DNA of 64,000 nucleotides, taken from assembly GCF_000423505.1 (NCBI RefSeq), contig NZ_AUIC01000004.1:62001-126000 (forward strand), in the 5' to 3' direction. The first letter of the stretch is position 1, and the number at the start of each line of letters is the position of its first letter. The position numbers and the translations under genes are program-made. The notes under the pieces were generated by a model. That model was not told where the DNA came from. It searched no databases and was given only the letters and a program-made list of their open reading frames with translations. Shown piece by piece: positions 1 to 8,117 of this stretch. Source of the DNA: Pseudoclavibacter soli DSM 23366 (GTDB lineage: Bacteria; Actinomycetota; Actinomycetes; Actinomycetales; Microbacteriaceae).

Positions 1-150
1 CGAGCGGCCGACCAGGCTGAGACGCTCACCGGCGTTGAGAGTGAGCGACACTCCAGCGAGTACGTCAGCGGCCGAGCCCATCGGGCGCCAGGCGACCTCA
101 CTCAGGTGCACTGGCGCAGCTGCAGGCGCGCGCGACGAATCGTGCCTCAT
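1..150 (-). CDS. ABC transporter ATP-binding protein, N-terminal fragment (thiamine-related)
   Basis: The first 50 residues of an ABC ATPase run off the left window edge. The visible part ends in SLTLNAGERLSLVGRS, the beta strand and start of a Walker A loop, so the family is clear although the P-loop is cut. It starts at an ATG just after a TPP riboswitch whose last helix contains the Shine-Dalgarno-like GAGGGA. That context makes it very likely an ATPase for uptake of thiamine or its pyrimidine/thiazole precursors (YkoD- or ThiZ-like). The exact subtype cannot be told from this fragment. Confidence 0.75.
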   Translation of the reverse strand, partial: MRHDSSRAPAAAPVHLSEVAWRPMGSAADVLAGVSLTLNAGERLSLVGRS

Positions 151-154
151 TCGA

Positions 155-230
155 CAATCCCTCCGCCCGGGTCAACGGGATCAGGTTCGACGGGTGTGAT
201 CTCAGCCCGCCTGCTGCGGGCACCCCGTGT
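155..230 (-). promoter_or_regulatory. TPP (thiamine pyrophosphate) riboswitch
   Basis: Read on the minus strand, the region has the THI-element signature: a 5' GGGGTGC strand, then GGCTGAGA, then ACCC followed by GAACCTGATC, and a closing CGG/GAGGGA. The last part overlaps the ribosome binding site of the ABC ATPase gene. This suggests translational control: TPP binding hides the binding site and shuts down uptake. Confidence 0.93.
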
Positions 231-255
231 CGATGCACCAGCCTAGCGCACGAAA

Positions 256-281
256 GGGCGTCCGGGTCTGCCCGGACGCCC
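256..281 (-). terminator. Strong hairpin after the HtrA-like gene
   Basis: A perfect 11-bp GC-rich stem (GGGCGTCCGGG with its complement) has a 4-nt loop and is followed on the minus strand by TTTCG. It lies between the protease stop codon and the TPP riboswitch, so it probably ends protease transcription before the riboswitch unit. Confidence 0.75.
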
Positions 282-303
282 TCGATGTGCACTGTCGATC
301 GGC

Positions 304-1713
304 TCAGCCCACTGGGCCAGCAATCAACGTGACTGTGACCGTATGGCTGCTGCCGGCCGTATCGGTGTAGGTGATGCGCACCTGCTCACCGGGTTCGCGC
401 TGCGCAAGATCTTCGCTCAGCTCGGTGCCACTGGTGACCGTGGTGCCGTTGACTGCGGTGATCACGTCACCGGCAACCAGCCCCGCTTGGGCGGCCGGGG
501 TGTTGTCGATCACGCCGCCGACTGTTGCGCCCTGCACTGTCGTGGTGCTCTGCTGGCGACCACGCCCGGTCGAGCTGCTGCCGCTCTGAGACGATGAGAT
601 CTCAACCCCCAAGAACGCGTTCTCGCCGATGTGCAGAGTCGTTGACTCTTCGCCGGCCTGAATCGCCTCAACCACAGCGGTGACGGTCTCGATCGGAATG
701 GCGTAGCCGGTGACATCGGTGCTGCCGCTGCTGGCAGCTACCGTCATGGCGACCACCTCACCGTTGGCATCGATAACCGGGCCGCCCGAGTCGCCCGAGA
801 CCACATCGGCATCAAGCTCGATCAGCCCGCTCAGTGACTCGGAGTCGCCCGAGTCACCCTGCGTGGTGATCGACTGATCCGTTGCTATGACGGTGCCATC
901 TGCCGCGACCAGAATGCCCCGCCCTTCGGCATTGCCGATCGCGGTGACTGCCTCGGCCTGTGTCACGCCGTCATCGTCCAGCTGCGCAGTCTCGAGACCG
1001 CTCGCGCCCTGCAGTTGCAGCAATGCTACGTCTTTCGCATCGTCATAGCCCACCACACTGGCTTGGTATGCCTTGCCGGTGGATGCGATGGTCACCTGAA
1101 TTTCAGTGGCGCTTTCGATCACATGGTGATTGGTCAGCACAAGACCGTCGCTGCTCAGCACGATGCCGGTGCCGGCCGCCTCAGCGTCTTCATACCCGAG
1201 CGTGGTCTCGATCAGAACAACACCGCGCTCCTGCTCGTCAGTTGCGGTCTGCACCTGCTGTGAGGTGCCCTGCGCCGAAAACCCGCCTTGCGAGTTCTGC
1301 GAGTTCTGACCGCTCTGGCCCTGCGAGCTTGAGCCGGAGGGCGTGCGCCCGGTAGTCGTCGACGTCGAGAACGCGTTCACGCTGAACACCACGACTGCGG
1401 CAATGGCCAGCCCCACAAGCACGCCCACTACGAGCATCAGCCACGAGTTGGATCGCCGAGCGGGCGGCTGTGGCGCGTACGGTGCCCATCCTGCCGAACC
1501 GCCTGCACCGTACCCGCCGAAAGATGGAACCGGGTAGGGCTGCTGACTCCTCTGCGCAGGCGCGCCAAAGCCGACTGCTGCCGACGGTTGTGCACCGGAG
1601 GGCGGAGCCGGAGGCGTGGGCGGCACCTGTGGTGCGCTGGCCTGCGGGTATACCTGTTCGTTTGCCGTTGCCGTCGGCTGGGTCGTCGACGTGCTCTGCT
1701 CGCGCTGCTCCAT
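304..1713 (-). CDS. Membrane-anchored HtrA/DegP-like serine protease with PDZ domain
   Basis: This 469-residue protein has a Pro/Gln/Ser-rich cytoplasmic N-terminus (about 1-85), one membrane helix at about 91-112, a Ser/Gln-rich linker, a trypsin-like domain and a C-terminal PDZ domain (about 365-465). The catalytic triad is visible: His in TNHHV (about 196-197), Asp in KDVALL (about 228) and Ser in GDSGGP (about 309). It should act outside the membrane in envelope protein quality control, as known for actinobacterial HtrA/PepD proteins. The ATG at 1713 is chosen because AAGGAG lies five bases upstream; a GTG two codons earlier is less likely. Confidence 0.9.
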   Translation of the reverse strand: MEQREQSTSTTQPTATANEQVYPQASAPQVPPTPPAPPSGAQPSAAVGFGAPAQRSQQPYPVPSFGGYGAGGSAGWAPYAPQPPARRSNSWLMLVVGVLVGLAIAAVVVFSVNAFSTSTTTGRTPSGSSSQGQSGQNSQNSQGGFSAQGTSQQVQTATDEQERGVVLIETTLGYEDAEAAGTGIVLSSDGLVLTNHHVIESATEIQVTIASTGKAYQASVVGYDDAKDVALLQLQGASGLETAQLDDDGVTQAEAVTAIGNAEGRGILVAADGTVIATDQSITTQGDSGDSESLSGLIELDADVVSGDSGGPVIDANGEVVAMTVAASSGSTDVTGYAIPIETVTAVVEAIQAGEESTTLHIGENAFLGVEISSSQSGSSSTGRGRQQSTTTVQGATVGGVIDNTPAAQAGLVAGDVITAVNGTTVTSGTELSEDLAQREPGEQVRITYTDTAGSSHTVTVTLIAGPVG

Positions 1714-1854
1714 GACCACTCCTTGAGAAATCAGGCCCTCAGTTGAGGGCGATGACTCTATTGCAGCGGTCGTGCCTTTGCCTCGAGTGATGTGGGCCGA
1801 TCAAGTGCCTGTGCCAAACCTGTGCGCCACCTGAGCGGCCTGGGCGTGACAAGG

Positions 1855-2490
1855 TCAATAACGGTCAGACACCACAATCACGATGAGCGTGCGGGGGCCG
1901 TGAACGCCTTCCACTCGCTGCAGCTCGATGTCAGAGGTCGCCGACGGGCCGGCGATCATCGTGATCGGCGCTTCGGGCCTCAGCCGACGGATGGCCGCAG
2001 GCATATCGACGACGATGTCGGCGTCACGAGCCACACACACATGCACATCGGGCACAAGCGTCAGCGCGCGTCTGCCCTGGTCTGCTGAGCCGTCGAGCAG
2101 GATCGTGCCGTTGACCGCGCACGAGACGGCAGAGCCGGTGACGATCGCGTCGAGATCGGCCAGTGAGGGCGCCGGGATCGATGCGTCATCGATCTGCACC
2201 TCGCCGGTGAATTCGGCCAGCCAAGTAGGCTCAAGACCTGCTGGCACACCGATGCGCTGGGCCCCCACCGAGGCCAGAGCCTGCGCCACAGCCTGAGGGA
2301 TGCCCTCGGGCCGTGCCTTGATCACCTGCGCTTTGTAGTCTTCGAGGCGATCGATCAGCAGATCGAGTCGCTCGTCGTCGGGCAGGGTGATCTCGGCGTC
2401 GTAGTCGCGCACGATCGGTTCATCGGCAACCGGTGTCAGCGTGAGTGCATCGGTGATGCGCCCAAGAATCTCTGTGCGTGCGTCGCTCAT
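1855..2490 (-). CDS. lutC: Lactate utilization protein C (LUD domain)
   Basis: The 211-residue LUD-domain protein is the third gene of a lutABC operon. LutABC together oxidise L-lactate to pyruvate as an iron-sulfur, non-flavin system, first defined in Bacillus subtilis. The C-terminal PSATSDIELQRVEGVHGPRTL block is typical of LutC. Its start overlaps the lutB stop by four bases, so translation is probably coupled. The assignment rests on family motifs and operon order. Confidence 0.92.
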   Translation of the reverse strand: MSDARTEILGRITDALTLTPVADEPIVRDYDAEITLPDDERLDLLIDRLEDYKAQVIKARPEGIPQAVAQALASVGAQRIGVPAGLEPTWLAEFTGEVQIDDASIPAPSLADLDAIVTGSAVSCAVNGTILLDGSADQGRRALTLVPDVHVCVARDADIVVDMPAAIRRLRPEAPITMIAGPSATSDIELQRVEGVHGPRTLIVIVVSDRY

Positions 2491-4094
2491 TGTGCGCTCC
2501 CATCTCGTTGCGCCGGCTTCGGGCGCGGTTGCCAGTCGATCGGCCCGTCATCGGGCTGGGGCTGGGCGGCCAACGTGGCCTGCCAGGCTGCCGCACGAGC
2601 GCGCTCCTGTTGCAGCTCTGCGGCACCCTCAGCACTGCGGAACCATTTGCGGCCACTGCGCGTGGCTGGCGCAGAGAGGTCACGCGCATCCGTCCAGCCG
2701 CCGAAGATGAACGGCAGGCTCTCGAATTTGCGATCTCGACCGGCAAGCCGGCCGCCAAGTGCCGCCGCAGCCTGGGCCGCGTGCCACTTCGGGCCGCTGC
2801 TCATGGCAATCGAAGCCGCCTTCATCATGGGCTTCTCGAGCCCACTGCCGACCGTCTCGACCTTCTTGTCGCGCAGTTCGACGAGAATCGACGGAATGTC
2901 GATCTTCACCGGGCATGCTTCGAAGCAGGCGCCACACAGACTCGAGGCGTAAGGCAGCGAGCTGTTGGGGTCGTGCGAATCGCTCATACCAGTCAGCAGA
3001 GGCGAGAGAATCGCCCCGATCGGGCCTGGATAGGTCGACCCATAGGCATGGCCGCCGGCATGCTCGTAGACCGGGCATACGTTCAGGCAGGCCGAGCAGC
3101 GAATGCACTTCAGCGCCTCACGCCCCAGCTGGTCGGCCAGCGCGTGTGTGCGGCCGTTGTCGAGCAGCACGAGGTGAAAATCCTGCGGCCCGTCTCCCGG
3201 GGTCACACCGGTCCAGAGTGACGTGTACGGGTTCATGCGCTCACCGGTAGACGAGCGCGGCAGCAGCTGGGTGAACACCTCGAGATCGGTGAACTTCGGC
3301 AGCACCTTCTCGATGCCCATGACCGAGATCAGCGTCTCGGGCAGGGTGAGGTTCATGCGGCCATTGCCCTCTGACTCGAAGATGGCCAGTGTGCCCGTCT
3401 CGGCGATGCCGAAGTTGGCACCCGAGATGGCGATCTTCGACTTCAGAAACTTCTCCCGCAGAAACCGACGGCTCGCCTCGGCTAGATGCGCCGGGTCATC
3501 GTCGAGAGCGGGATCGACACCGGGCATCTCTTTCAGAAAGATGTCGCGCACCTCGGTGCGATTGCGATGGATGGCCGGTACCAGAATGTGCGAAGGCTTG
3601 TCGTGACCCAGCTGCACGATCAGCTCGGCGAGATCGGTCTCCTGCGCATGAATGCCGTGCTCTTCGAGATACTCGTTGAGCCCGATCTCTTGGGTGGCCA
3701 TCGACTTGATCTTGAGCACTTCGCTCTCACCACGCTCAGCAACCAGCGCGCGAACGATCTCGTTCGCCTCGGCTGCATCACGGGCCCAGTGCACGTGGCC
3801 GCCGTGGGCGGTCACATTCGCCTCAAGCTGTTCGAGCAGCTCAGGCAGGTGGTTGAGCACGTAGCGTTTGATCGAGGAGCCAGCGTCGCGCAGGCGCTGC
3901 CAGTCGGGCAGCTCGGCGGTCACGTGCAGTCGCTTGTCGCGAATCTTGTGTGTGGCGAAGTTCAGGTTGCGCCGCAGCTGTTCATTGGCCAGCTCGGGGA
4001 TCGCTGCGTCAGGAAACTTCTGCTCGCCGCGCAGGTTGCCCACGCCGGCTGGAGCCACCGGAGGCATGCTGGGAATGCCGAGGAAGGTGCTCAT
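2487..4094 (-). CDS. lutB: Lactate utilization iron-sulfur protein B
   Basis: The 535-residue protein has an N-terminal LUD-like domain followed by two 4Fe-4S motifs, CIRCSACLNVCP and SLCGACFEACP (roughly residues 330-400). These are the electron-transfer clusters expected of LutB. The C-terminal tail is Ala/Arg/Gln-rich and variable. It overlaps lutA upstream and lutC downstream by four bases each, giving a tight three-gene operon. Confidence 0.93.
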   Translation of the reverse strand: MSTFLGIPSMPPVAPAGVGNLRGEQKFPDAAIPELANEQLRRNLNFATHKIRDKRLHVTAELPDWQRLRDAGSSIKRYVLNHLPELLEQLEANVTAHGGHVHWARDAAEANEIVRALVAERGESEVLKIKSMATQEIGLNEYLEEHGIHAQETDLAELIVQLGHDKPSHILVPAIHRNRTEVRDIFLKEMPGVDPALDDDPAHLAEASRRFLREKFLKSKIAISGANFGIAETGTLAIFESEGNGRMNLTLPETLISVMGIEKVLPKFTDLEVFTQLLPRSSTGERMNPYTSLWTGVTPGDGPQDFHLVLLDNGRTHALADQLGREALKCIRCSACLNVCPVYEHAGGHAYGSTYPGPIGAILSPLLTGMSDSHDPNSSLPYASSLCGACFEACPVKIDIPSILVELRDKKVETVGSGLEKPMMKAASIAMSSGPKWHAAQAAAALGGRLAGRDRKFESLPFIFGGWTDARDLSAPATRSGRKWFRSAEGAAELQQERARAAAWQATLAAQPQPDDGPIDWQPRPKPAQRDGSAQ

Positions 4095-4867
4095 GCGACC
4101 ACCCCTTCCAGGCTCATGCGCTGGTCGGCATCTTCACGGGTCGCCGCCAAAATCTGCGCCAGGTGAATCGTGCGGGTACCCATCTGCAGACGACTCATGG
4201 CGCCACCGATGTTCATCAGGCAGGATGCGTCGCCAGCCGTGCAGTACTCTGCTCCGGTTTCGGCGATATGCGCCACTTTGTCTTCGACCATTGCGGTGGA
4301 GGTTGCCGCGTTTTTCACGGCAAAGGTGCCACCGAAGCCGCAGCATTCCTGCTGCATGGGCAGTTCTACGAGCTCGAGCCCGTCGACGTGGCTGAGCAGT
4401 CGATATGGCCTGGAGCCCACGTGAATCATGCGCAGCGAGTGGCAGGTCGGATGATATGTGACCTTGTGCGGAAAGTACGCCCCCACGTCGGTCAGGCCGA
4501 GCACGTCGACCAGAAACTCGGAGAGCTCATAGGTTTTGTCGTTGACCTGAGCGACCTGGGCCTGCAGCGAGTCGGCGCCGAATTTGCCAGCCACCAGCGG
4601 GTGCTGATGTCGAATTGACCCAGTGCACGACCCGCTGGGCACGACGACTGCATCGATCGATGCGTCGCCGAACGTGTCGACGTAATTGCGCACCAGCGGC
4701 ATCGAGTCTTTCTGGTACCCGGTGTTGATGTGCATCTGTCCGCAACAGGTCTGCCCTTCAGGGAACACGACATCGTGTCCGAGACGGGTCAGCAGCTTTG
4801 CGGTGGCTCGTACGACCTCGGGATACATGGTGTCCGCCAGACAGGTCGCGAAGATTCCTACCTTCAT
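4091..4867 (-). CDS. lutA: Lactate utilization protein A (CCG-domain Fe-S oxidoreductase)
   Basis: The 258-residue protein starts MKVGIFATCL and carries two Cys-Cys-Gly domains (GQTCCGQ and QECCGFGGTF), the hallmark of LutA/GlcF-like oxidoreductases. The start is the ATG at 4867, because GGAGGC lies just upstream. A longer reading frame would run through the regulator promoter region and is unlikely. It is the first gene of lutABC; a GntR-type operator lies about 60-75 bp upstream. Confidence 0.93.
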   Translation of the reverse strand: MKVGIFATCLADTMYPEVVRATAKLLTRLGHDVVFPEGQTCCGQMHINTGYQKDSMPLVRNYVDTFGDASIDAVVVPSGSCTGSIRHQHPLVAGKFGADSLQAQVAQVNDKTYELSEFLVDVLGLTDVGAYFPHKVTYHPTCHSLRMIHVGSRPYRLLSHVDGLELVELPMQQECCGFGGTFAVKNAATSTAMVEDKVAHIAETGAEYCTAGDASCLMNIGGAMSRLQMGTRTIHLAQILAATREDADQRMSLEGVVA

Positions 4868-4927
4868 GGTGCCTCCTTCGGCATGGCGCACCCTGCGCCA
4901 CGGTCTCCCCCGACGCACACCGTCGAA

Positions 4928-4942
4928 TGTGGTCTGACCACA
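4928..4942. promoter_or_regulatory. GntR/FadR-type operator between lutA and its regulator
   Basis: TGTGGTCTGACCACA is a perfect 7-1-7 palindrome in the divergent lutA/regulator spacer. The TGGTCnGACCA core is typical for FadR-subfamily GntR regulators such as LldR/LutR. The same core recurs in front of lctP. Confidence 0.85.
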
Positions 4943-5003
4943 CCGTCGTGGTGCGCGCGTGACGCCCATTCCACTCCATCAGCGGCACTACGGCAACATA
5001 GGG

Positions 5004-5009
5004 TACCCT
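5004..5009 (+). promoter_or_regulatory. Leaderless -10 element of the GntR regulator
   Basis: TACCCT is followed by six bases and the GTG start codon at 5016. This spacing implies transcription starting at or next to the start codon. Confidence 0.55.
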
Positions 5010-5015
5010 CATATT

Positions 5016-5705
5016 GTGAGGGTGCATGAGACGGTGATGTCTTGGGTTCGAGAACAGCTGGCCGATGGGTCGCTGTCCATCGGCGACCGTCTCCCCGGCG
5101 AACGCGCCCTTGCCGAACAGCTCGGTGTGTCTCGCGGTGCAGTTCGCGAGGGGCTGCGAGTGCTCGAGGCACTCGGCACGCTCACCTCAGCCACCGGCTC
5201 CGGCCCCACTGCTGGCACCATCGTTGTGGCCGAGCCGCAAGAGGCCCTGGCTCTCGCCTTCAACCTCCAGCTCGCCACCCATCATGTGGGTTTCGGCGAG
5301 GTCGTTCAAACCCGCCTGCTGCTTGAGACTTGGGCTGCCCGCAACGCTGATCCGAGCTACAACGACTGGGATGACGCCTCGCGCCTGCTCGACCGCATGG
5401 ACGAGCCCGACCTCGACAAGGCGCAGTTCTTGGCTCTCGACGCCGCATTCCACGCGCAGATCTCGAAAGCCGCTGGCAACCCACTGATCAGCACACTGAT
5501 GGACGGCCTGCGCAAGGCCATCTCTGACCACACCCTCGAGCGTGCCGAACAGCTGCCCGATTGGCCGGCCACCAGCGCCACCCTGCAGCAGCATCATCGC
5601 GCCATTCTCGAGGCGTTGAGCACGCACGACAACGCGCGGGCTGCCGCTCTCGTCGAAGAGCACATCACGTGGTACAACCGGCTCACCCAGCCGACCACGG
5701 TCTGA
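5016..5705 (+). CDS. GntR-family (FadR subfamily) lactate regulator
   Basis: The 229-residue protein has an N-terminal winged helix (about 5-70, with GDRLPGERALAEQLGVSRGAVREGLRVLEALG) and a C-terminal all-helical FCD ligand-binding domain with conserved His residues (DAAFHAQI, HHRAIL). Together with lutABC and lctP on either side, it is best read as the lactate-responsive regulator (LldR/LutR-like). It probably binds the two identical palindromes at 4928 and 5771. The GTG at 5016 is preferred because a leaderless promoter sits directly before it and the longer N-terminus is not family-like. Confidence 0.88.
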   Translation: MRVHETVMSWVREQLADGSLSIGDRLPGERALAEQLGVSRGAVREGLRVLEALGTLTSATGSGPTAGTIVVAEPQEALALAFNLQLATHHVGFGEVVQTRLLLETWAARNADPSYNDWDDASRLLDRMDEPDLDKAQFLALDAAFHAQISKAAGNPLISTLMDGLRKAISDHTLERAEQLPDWPATSATLQQHHRAILEALSTHDNARAAALVEEHITWYNRLTQPTTV

Positions 5706-5766
5706 GTTGCGCACCTGTAGCTCGCCTGACTCACATCCATTCACGTGACAGCCAGTCAAATTCGAT

Positions 5767-5796
5767 TTGACGTGGTCTGACCACAGCCGATAATCT
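5767..5796 (+). promoter_or_regulatory. lctP promoter with embedded operator
   Basis: TTGACG at 5767 and GATAAT/TAATCT at 5789-5796 form a sigma-70-type promoter with a 16-18 base spacer. The operator palindrome lies inside the spacer, so a bound regulator would block RNA polymerase. Confidence 0.75.
5771..5785. promoter_or_regulatory. GntR/FadR-type operator upstream of lctP
   Basis: GTGGTCTGACCAC (5772-5784) is identical to the core of the site at 4928 and differs only in the outermost base. It sits between the -35 and -10 of lctP. Confidence 0.83.
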
Positions 5797-5847
5797 GCAC
5801 CAAAAGCGCAGTCAACCGCGCCATCCGACGTCCTCAAAGGAGAGAAC

Positions 5848-7548
5848 ATGTCTTCAGCACCCCCCCTGCTGCTGAGCGAGTCCTTCGTACCCAATACAGA
5901 TCTCAGCCTCATTGCGGGCAGTGTGCCAGTCACTGCACTGGTCTCGCTCATTCCCCTCGTCGTCTTCTTCGTGCTGCTCGGCGGCCTGCGGGTGAGCGCA
6001 CTTCGCTCGGCACTCGGGGCCCTGATTGCTGCACTCGGCGTCGCGATCTTCGGCATGAAAATGCCGTGGGCACTGTCTGTGGCGGCGGCTACCGAAGGCG
6101 CGGTTTTCGGTCTGTTCCCCATCATGTGGATCGTCGTCACCGCCATCTGGTTCTACGAGGTCACGGTGCTCTCAGGGCGCAGTGACGACCTGCGGCGTAT
6201 CTTTTCGAGCGTGGGTCGTGGTGACATGCGCATCCAGGCCGTGCTCATCGCCTTCTGTTTCGGCGGTCTCTTGGAGGCTCTGGCCGGTTTCGGTGCACCG
6301 GTTGCGATCACCGGCGTGATGCTGGTGGCCCTTGGTCTGCCTCCGCTTCGTGCGGCACTCGCTGTGCTGGTGGCCAACACTGCTCCTGTCGCCTTTGGCG
6401 CTATGGCTGTGCCGATCACCACAGCCGGCGGCATCATCGCCCCCGACGACTCCCGCGTAGCAGCGGAGGGCATCGCACAGACCGTCGGTGTGCAGACACC
6501 GCTCGTTGCGTGGGTCGTGCCACTGCTGCTGCTGTTCATCCTTGACGGACGTCGCGGCGTCAAGCAGCTGTGGTTCCCTGCACTGCTCACCGGTGTGAGC
6601 TTTTCCGTGGCTCAGTGGTGGTGCGCCCATCACTTCGTCTACGAGCTCACCGATGTGGTCGCGGCACTCATCGGCTTCGTCGTCGCCACGGTGCTGCTGA
6701 AGTTCTGGAAGCCCACCACCCCTGAAGACCAGCGTTCGAAGGTCACCGAAGAGCCGCTGTCTGGCACTCGTGTCTGGATGGCGCTGTTCCCGTACGCGCT
6801 GGTCGTTGTGCTCTTCGGTGTCACGAAGCTCTGGACCATCGGCGTCAACGTGCCCAAGTGGCTGAGTTCCACCGACCTCAAGATCACTTGGCCGCTGCTC
6901 GGTACCGATCTGCTGAAGGCCGACGGCACCGTATCGTCGTCAGCCACATACACCCTCAGCTGGCTCTCGTCGCCAGGCACCACGCTGCTGATCACCGGCA
7001 TCATCGTCGCTATCGTGTACAGCATCTTCACGGCCAACGGCAAGTTTGCCACCTCGCTGGGGCAGGCGCTCGCCGAGTTCTGGCACACCATCGTGAAGTC
7101 GCGGGTGTCGCTGGCCACCGTGGCGACGGTACTGGCCATCGCCTACGTGATGAACCTGTCTGGCCAGACTATCTGGATCGGTCAGTGGCTGGCCGGCACC
7201 GGTCTCGCCTTCGCCTTCCTGTCGCCTATCCTCGGCTGGCTCGGCACGGCAGTCACCGGCAGCGACACCTCGGCGAACGCGCTGTTCGCCAAGCTGCAGT
7301 CGACGGCTGCCCACCAGTTGGGTATCAACGAGCACCTGCTCGTGGCCGCCAACACGTCGGGCGGCGTTGTGGGCAAGATGATCAGCCCCCAGAATCTGAC
7401 CATCGCGGCAACTGCTGTCGATCTCAAGGGGCAGGAATCGAGCATCCTGCGCAAGTCACTGCCCTGGTCGATCGGCTTGTTGGTTGTGGTCTGCCTCATC
7501 GTAGGTCTGCAGTCGACTCCGGTGCTGGGCTGGATGCTGCCCGGCTGA
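5848..7548 (+). CDS. lctP: L-lactate permease (LctP family)
   Basis: The 566-residue, very hydrophobic protein has about 13-14 membrane helices and family blocks such as FGGLLEALAGFGAPVAITG and VGKMISPQNLTIAATAV. LctP proteins import lactate (and often glycolate) with protons, which fits the neighbouring lutABC genes. AAAGGAGAG precedes the ATG. A strong hairpin follows the stop. Confidence 0.95.
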   Translation: MSSAPPLLLSESFVPNTDLSLIAGSVPVTALVSLIPLVVFFVLLGGLRVSALRSALGALIAALGVAIFGMKMPWALSVAAATEGAVFGLFPIMWIVVTAIWFYEVTVLSGRSDDLRRIFSSVGRGDMRIQAVLIAFCFGGLLEALAGFGAPVAITGVMLVALGLPPLRAALAVLVANTAPVAFGAMAVPITTAGGIIAPDDSRVAAEGIAQTVGVQTPLVAWVVPLLLLFILDGRRGVKQLWFPALLTGVSFSVAQWWCAHHFVYELTDVVAALIGFVVATVLLKFWKPTTPEDQRSKVTEEPLSGTRVWMALFPYALVVVLFGVTKLWTIGVNVPKWLSSTDLKITWPLLGTDLLKADGTVSSSATYTLSWLSSPGTTLLITGIIVAIVYSIFTANGKFATSLGQALAEFWHTIVKSRVSLATVATVLAIAYVMNLSGQTIWIGQWLAGTGLAFAFLSPILGWLGTAVTGSDTSANALFAKLQSTAAHQLGINEHLLVAANTSGGVVGKMISPQNLTIAATAVDLKGQESSILRKSLPWSIGLLVVVCLIVGLQSTPVLGWMLPG

Positions 7549-7564
7549 TTGCTCGACACCAAAG

Positions 7565-7602
7565 AGAACCCCCTGCCACGGTCACCGTGACAGGGGGTTC
7601 TT
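7565..7602 (+). terminator. Terminator hairpin after lctP
   Basis: AGAACCCCCTG pairs with CAGGGGGTTCT, and an inner CACGGT/ACCGTG stem extends it. The hairpin lies directly after lctP and before a convergent gene, so it may work in both directions. Confidence 0.8.
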
Positions 7603-7619
7603 GGCGTGGTGCAGATGAT

Positions 7620-8051
7620 TCAGAGGCGCCGACGCTTCTCGCGTTCAGCTGCGGCAGCCTTCGAACTGACGCTGAACTGGCGCAGGCCCGTGCCGATCGA
7701 CACGCCAAGAGCCGCGACGACGGCCGCCTCTGCAACCAGCACGCCGACCACTGTCAGAGTGCCGCCACCGATCCAGACTCCGCTGATCAGGGCAGAGACT
7801 GCCACCAGAGCCACCAGCACGAGCGGAACCTCCCAGAGCCGGCGCCACTGCTCGATGCGACGCCCCCAGATGATCGAGAGCACAAAGACGGACAACGGCA
7901 CCGCCAGAATGAAGTAGGTCGTGACCCATCCTTCGAGCTGGCCAGGCAGACTCAACAGCAATGGCGCGGGCACAATGAGCCCCACTCCCCACCAAGTCAA
8001 CGGCCAGCCGCTCCATCGGGTGCGGGCGTTCTCGCTCGGTGCAGCGCTCAT
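7620..8051 (-). CDS. Small four-helix membrane protein of unknown function
   Basis: The 143-residue protein has four predicted membrane helices in two pairs, separated by a basic stretch (GRRIEQWRRLWE), and ends in a charged EREKRRRL tail. I do not recognise a family. GAGGAGA precedes the ATG, so it has a normal leader. The gene converges with lctP and lies downstream of another membrane protein gene on the same strand, with a 66-bp gap. Confidence 0.7.
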   Translation of the reverse strand: MSAAPSENARTRWSGWPLTWWGVGLIVPAPLLLSLPGQLEGWVTTYFILAVPLSVFVLSIIWGRRIEQWRRLWEVPLVLVALVAVSALISGVWIGGGTLTVVGVLVAEAAVVAALGVSIGTGLRQFSVSSKAAAAEREKRRRL

Positions 8052-8117
8052 CGGGGTCTCCTCAGTCGAAATGGCTTCGAGAGCCAGCCTATACAGTCTG
8101 GCTCTGCCCGCCCGACC

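Noticed and set aside
4868-4969. Longer lutA start at 4969
   Set aside because: The extra N-terminus would cover the operator and lacks similarity to LutA; the ATG at 4867 has a good GGAGGC site.
5187-6146. A 319-codon minus-strand open frame
   Set aside because: It is antisense to the GntR regulator and lctP and shows no recognisable domain.
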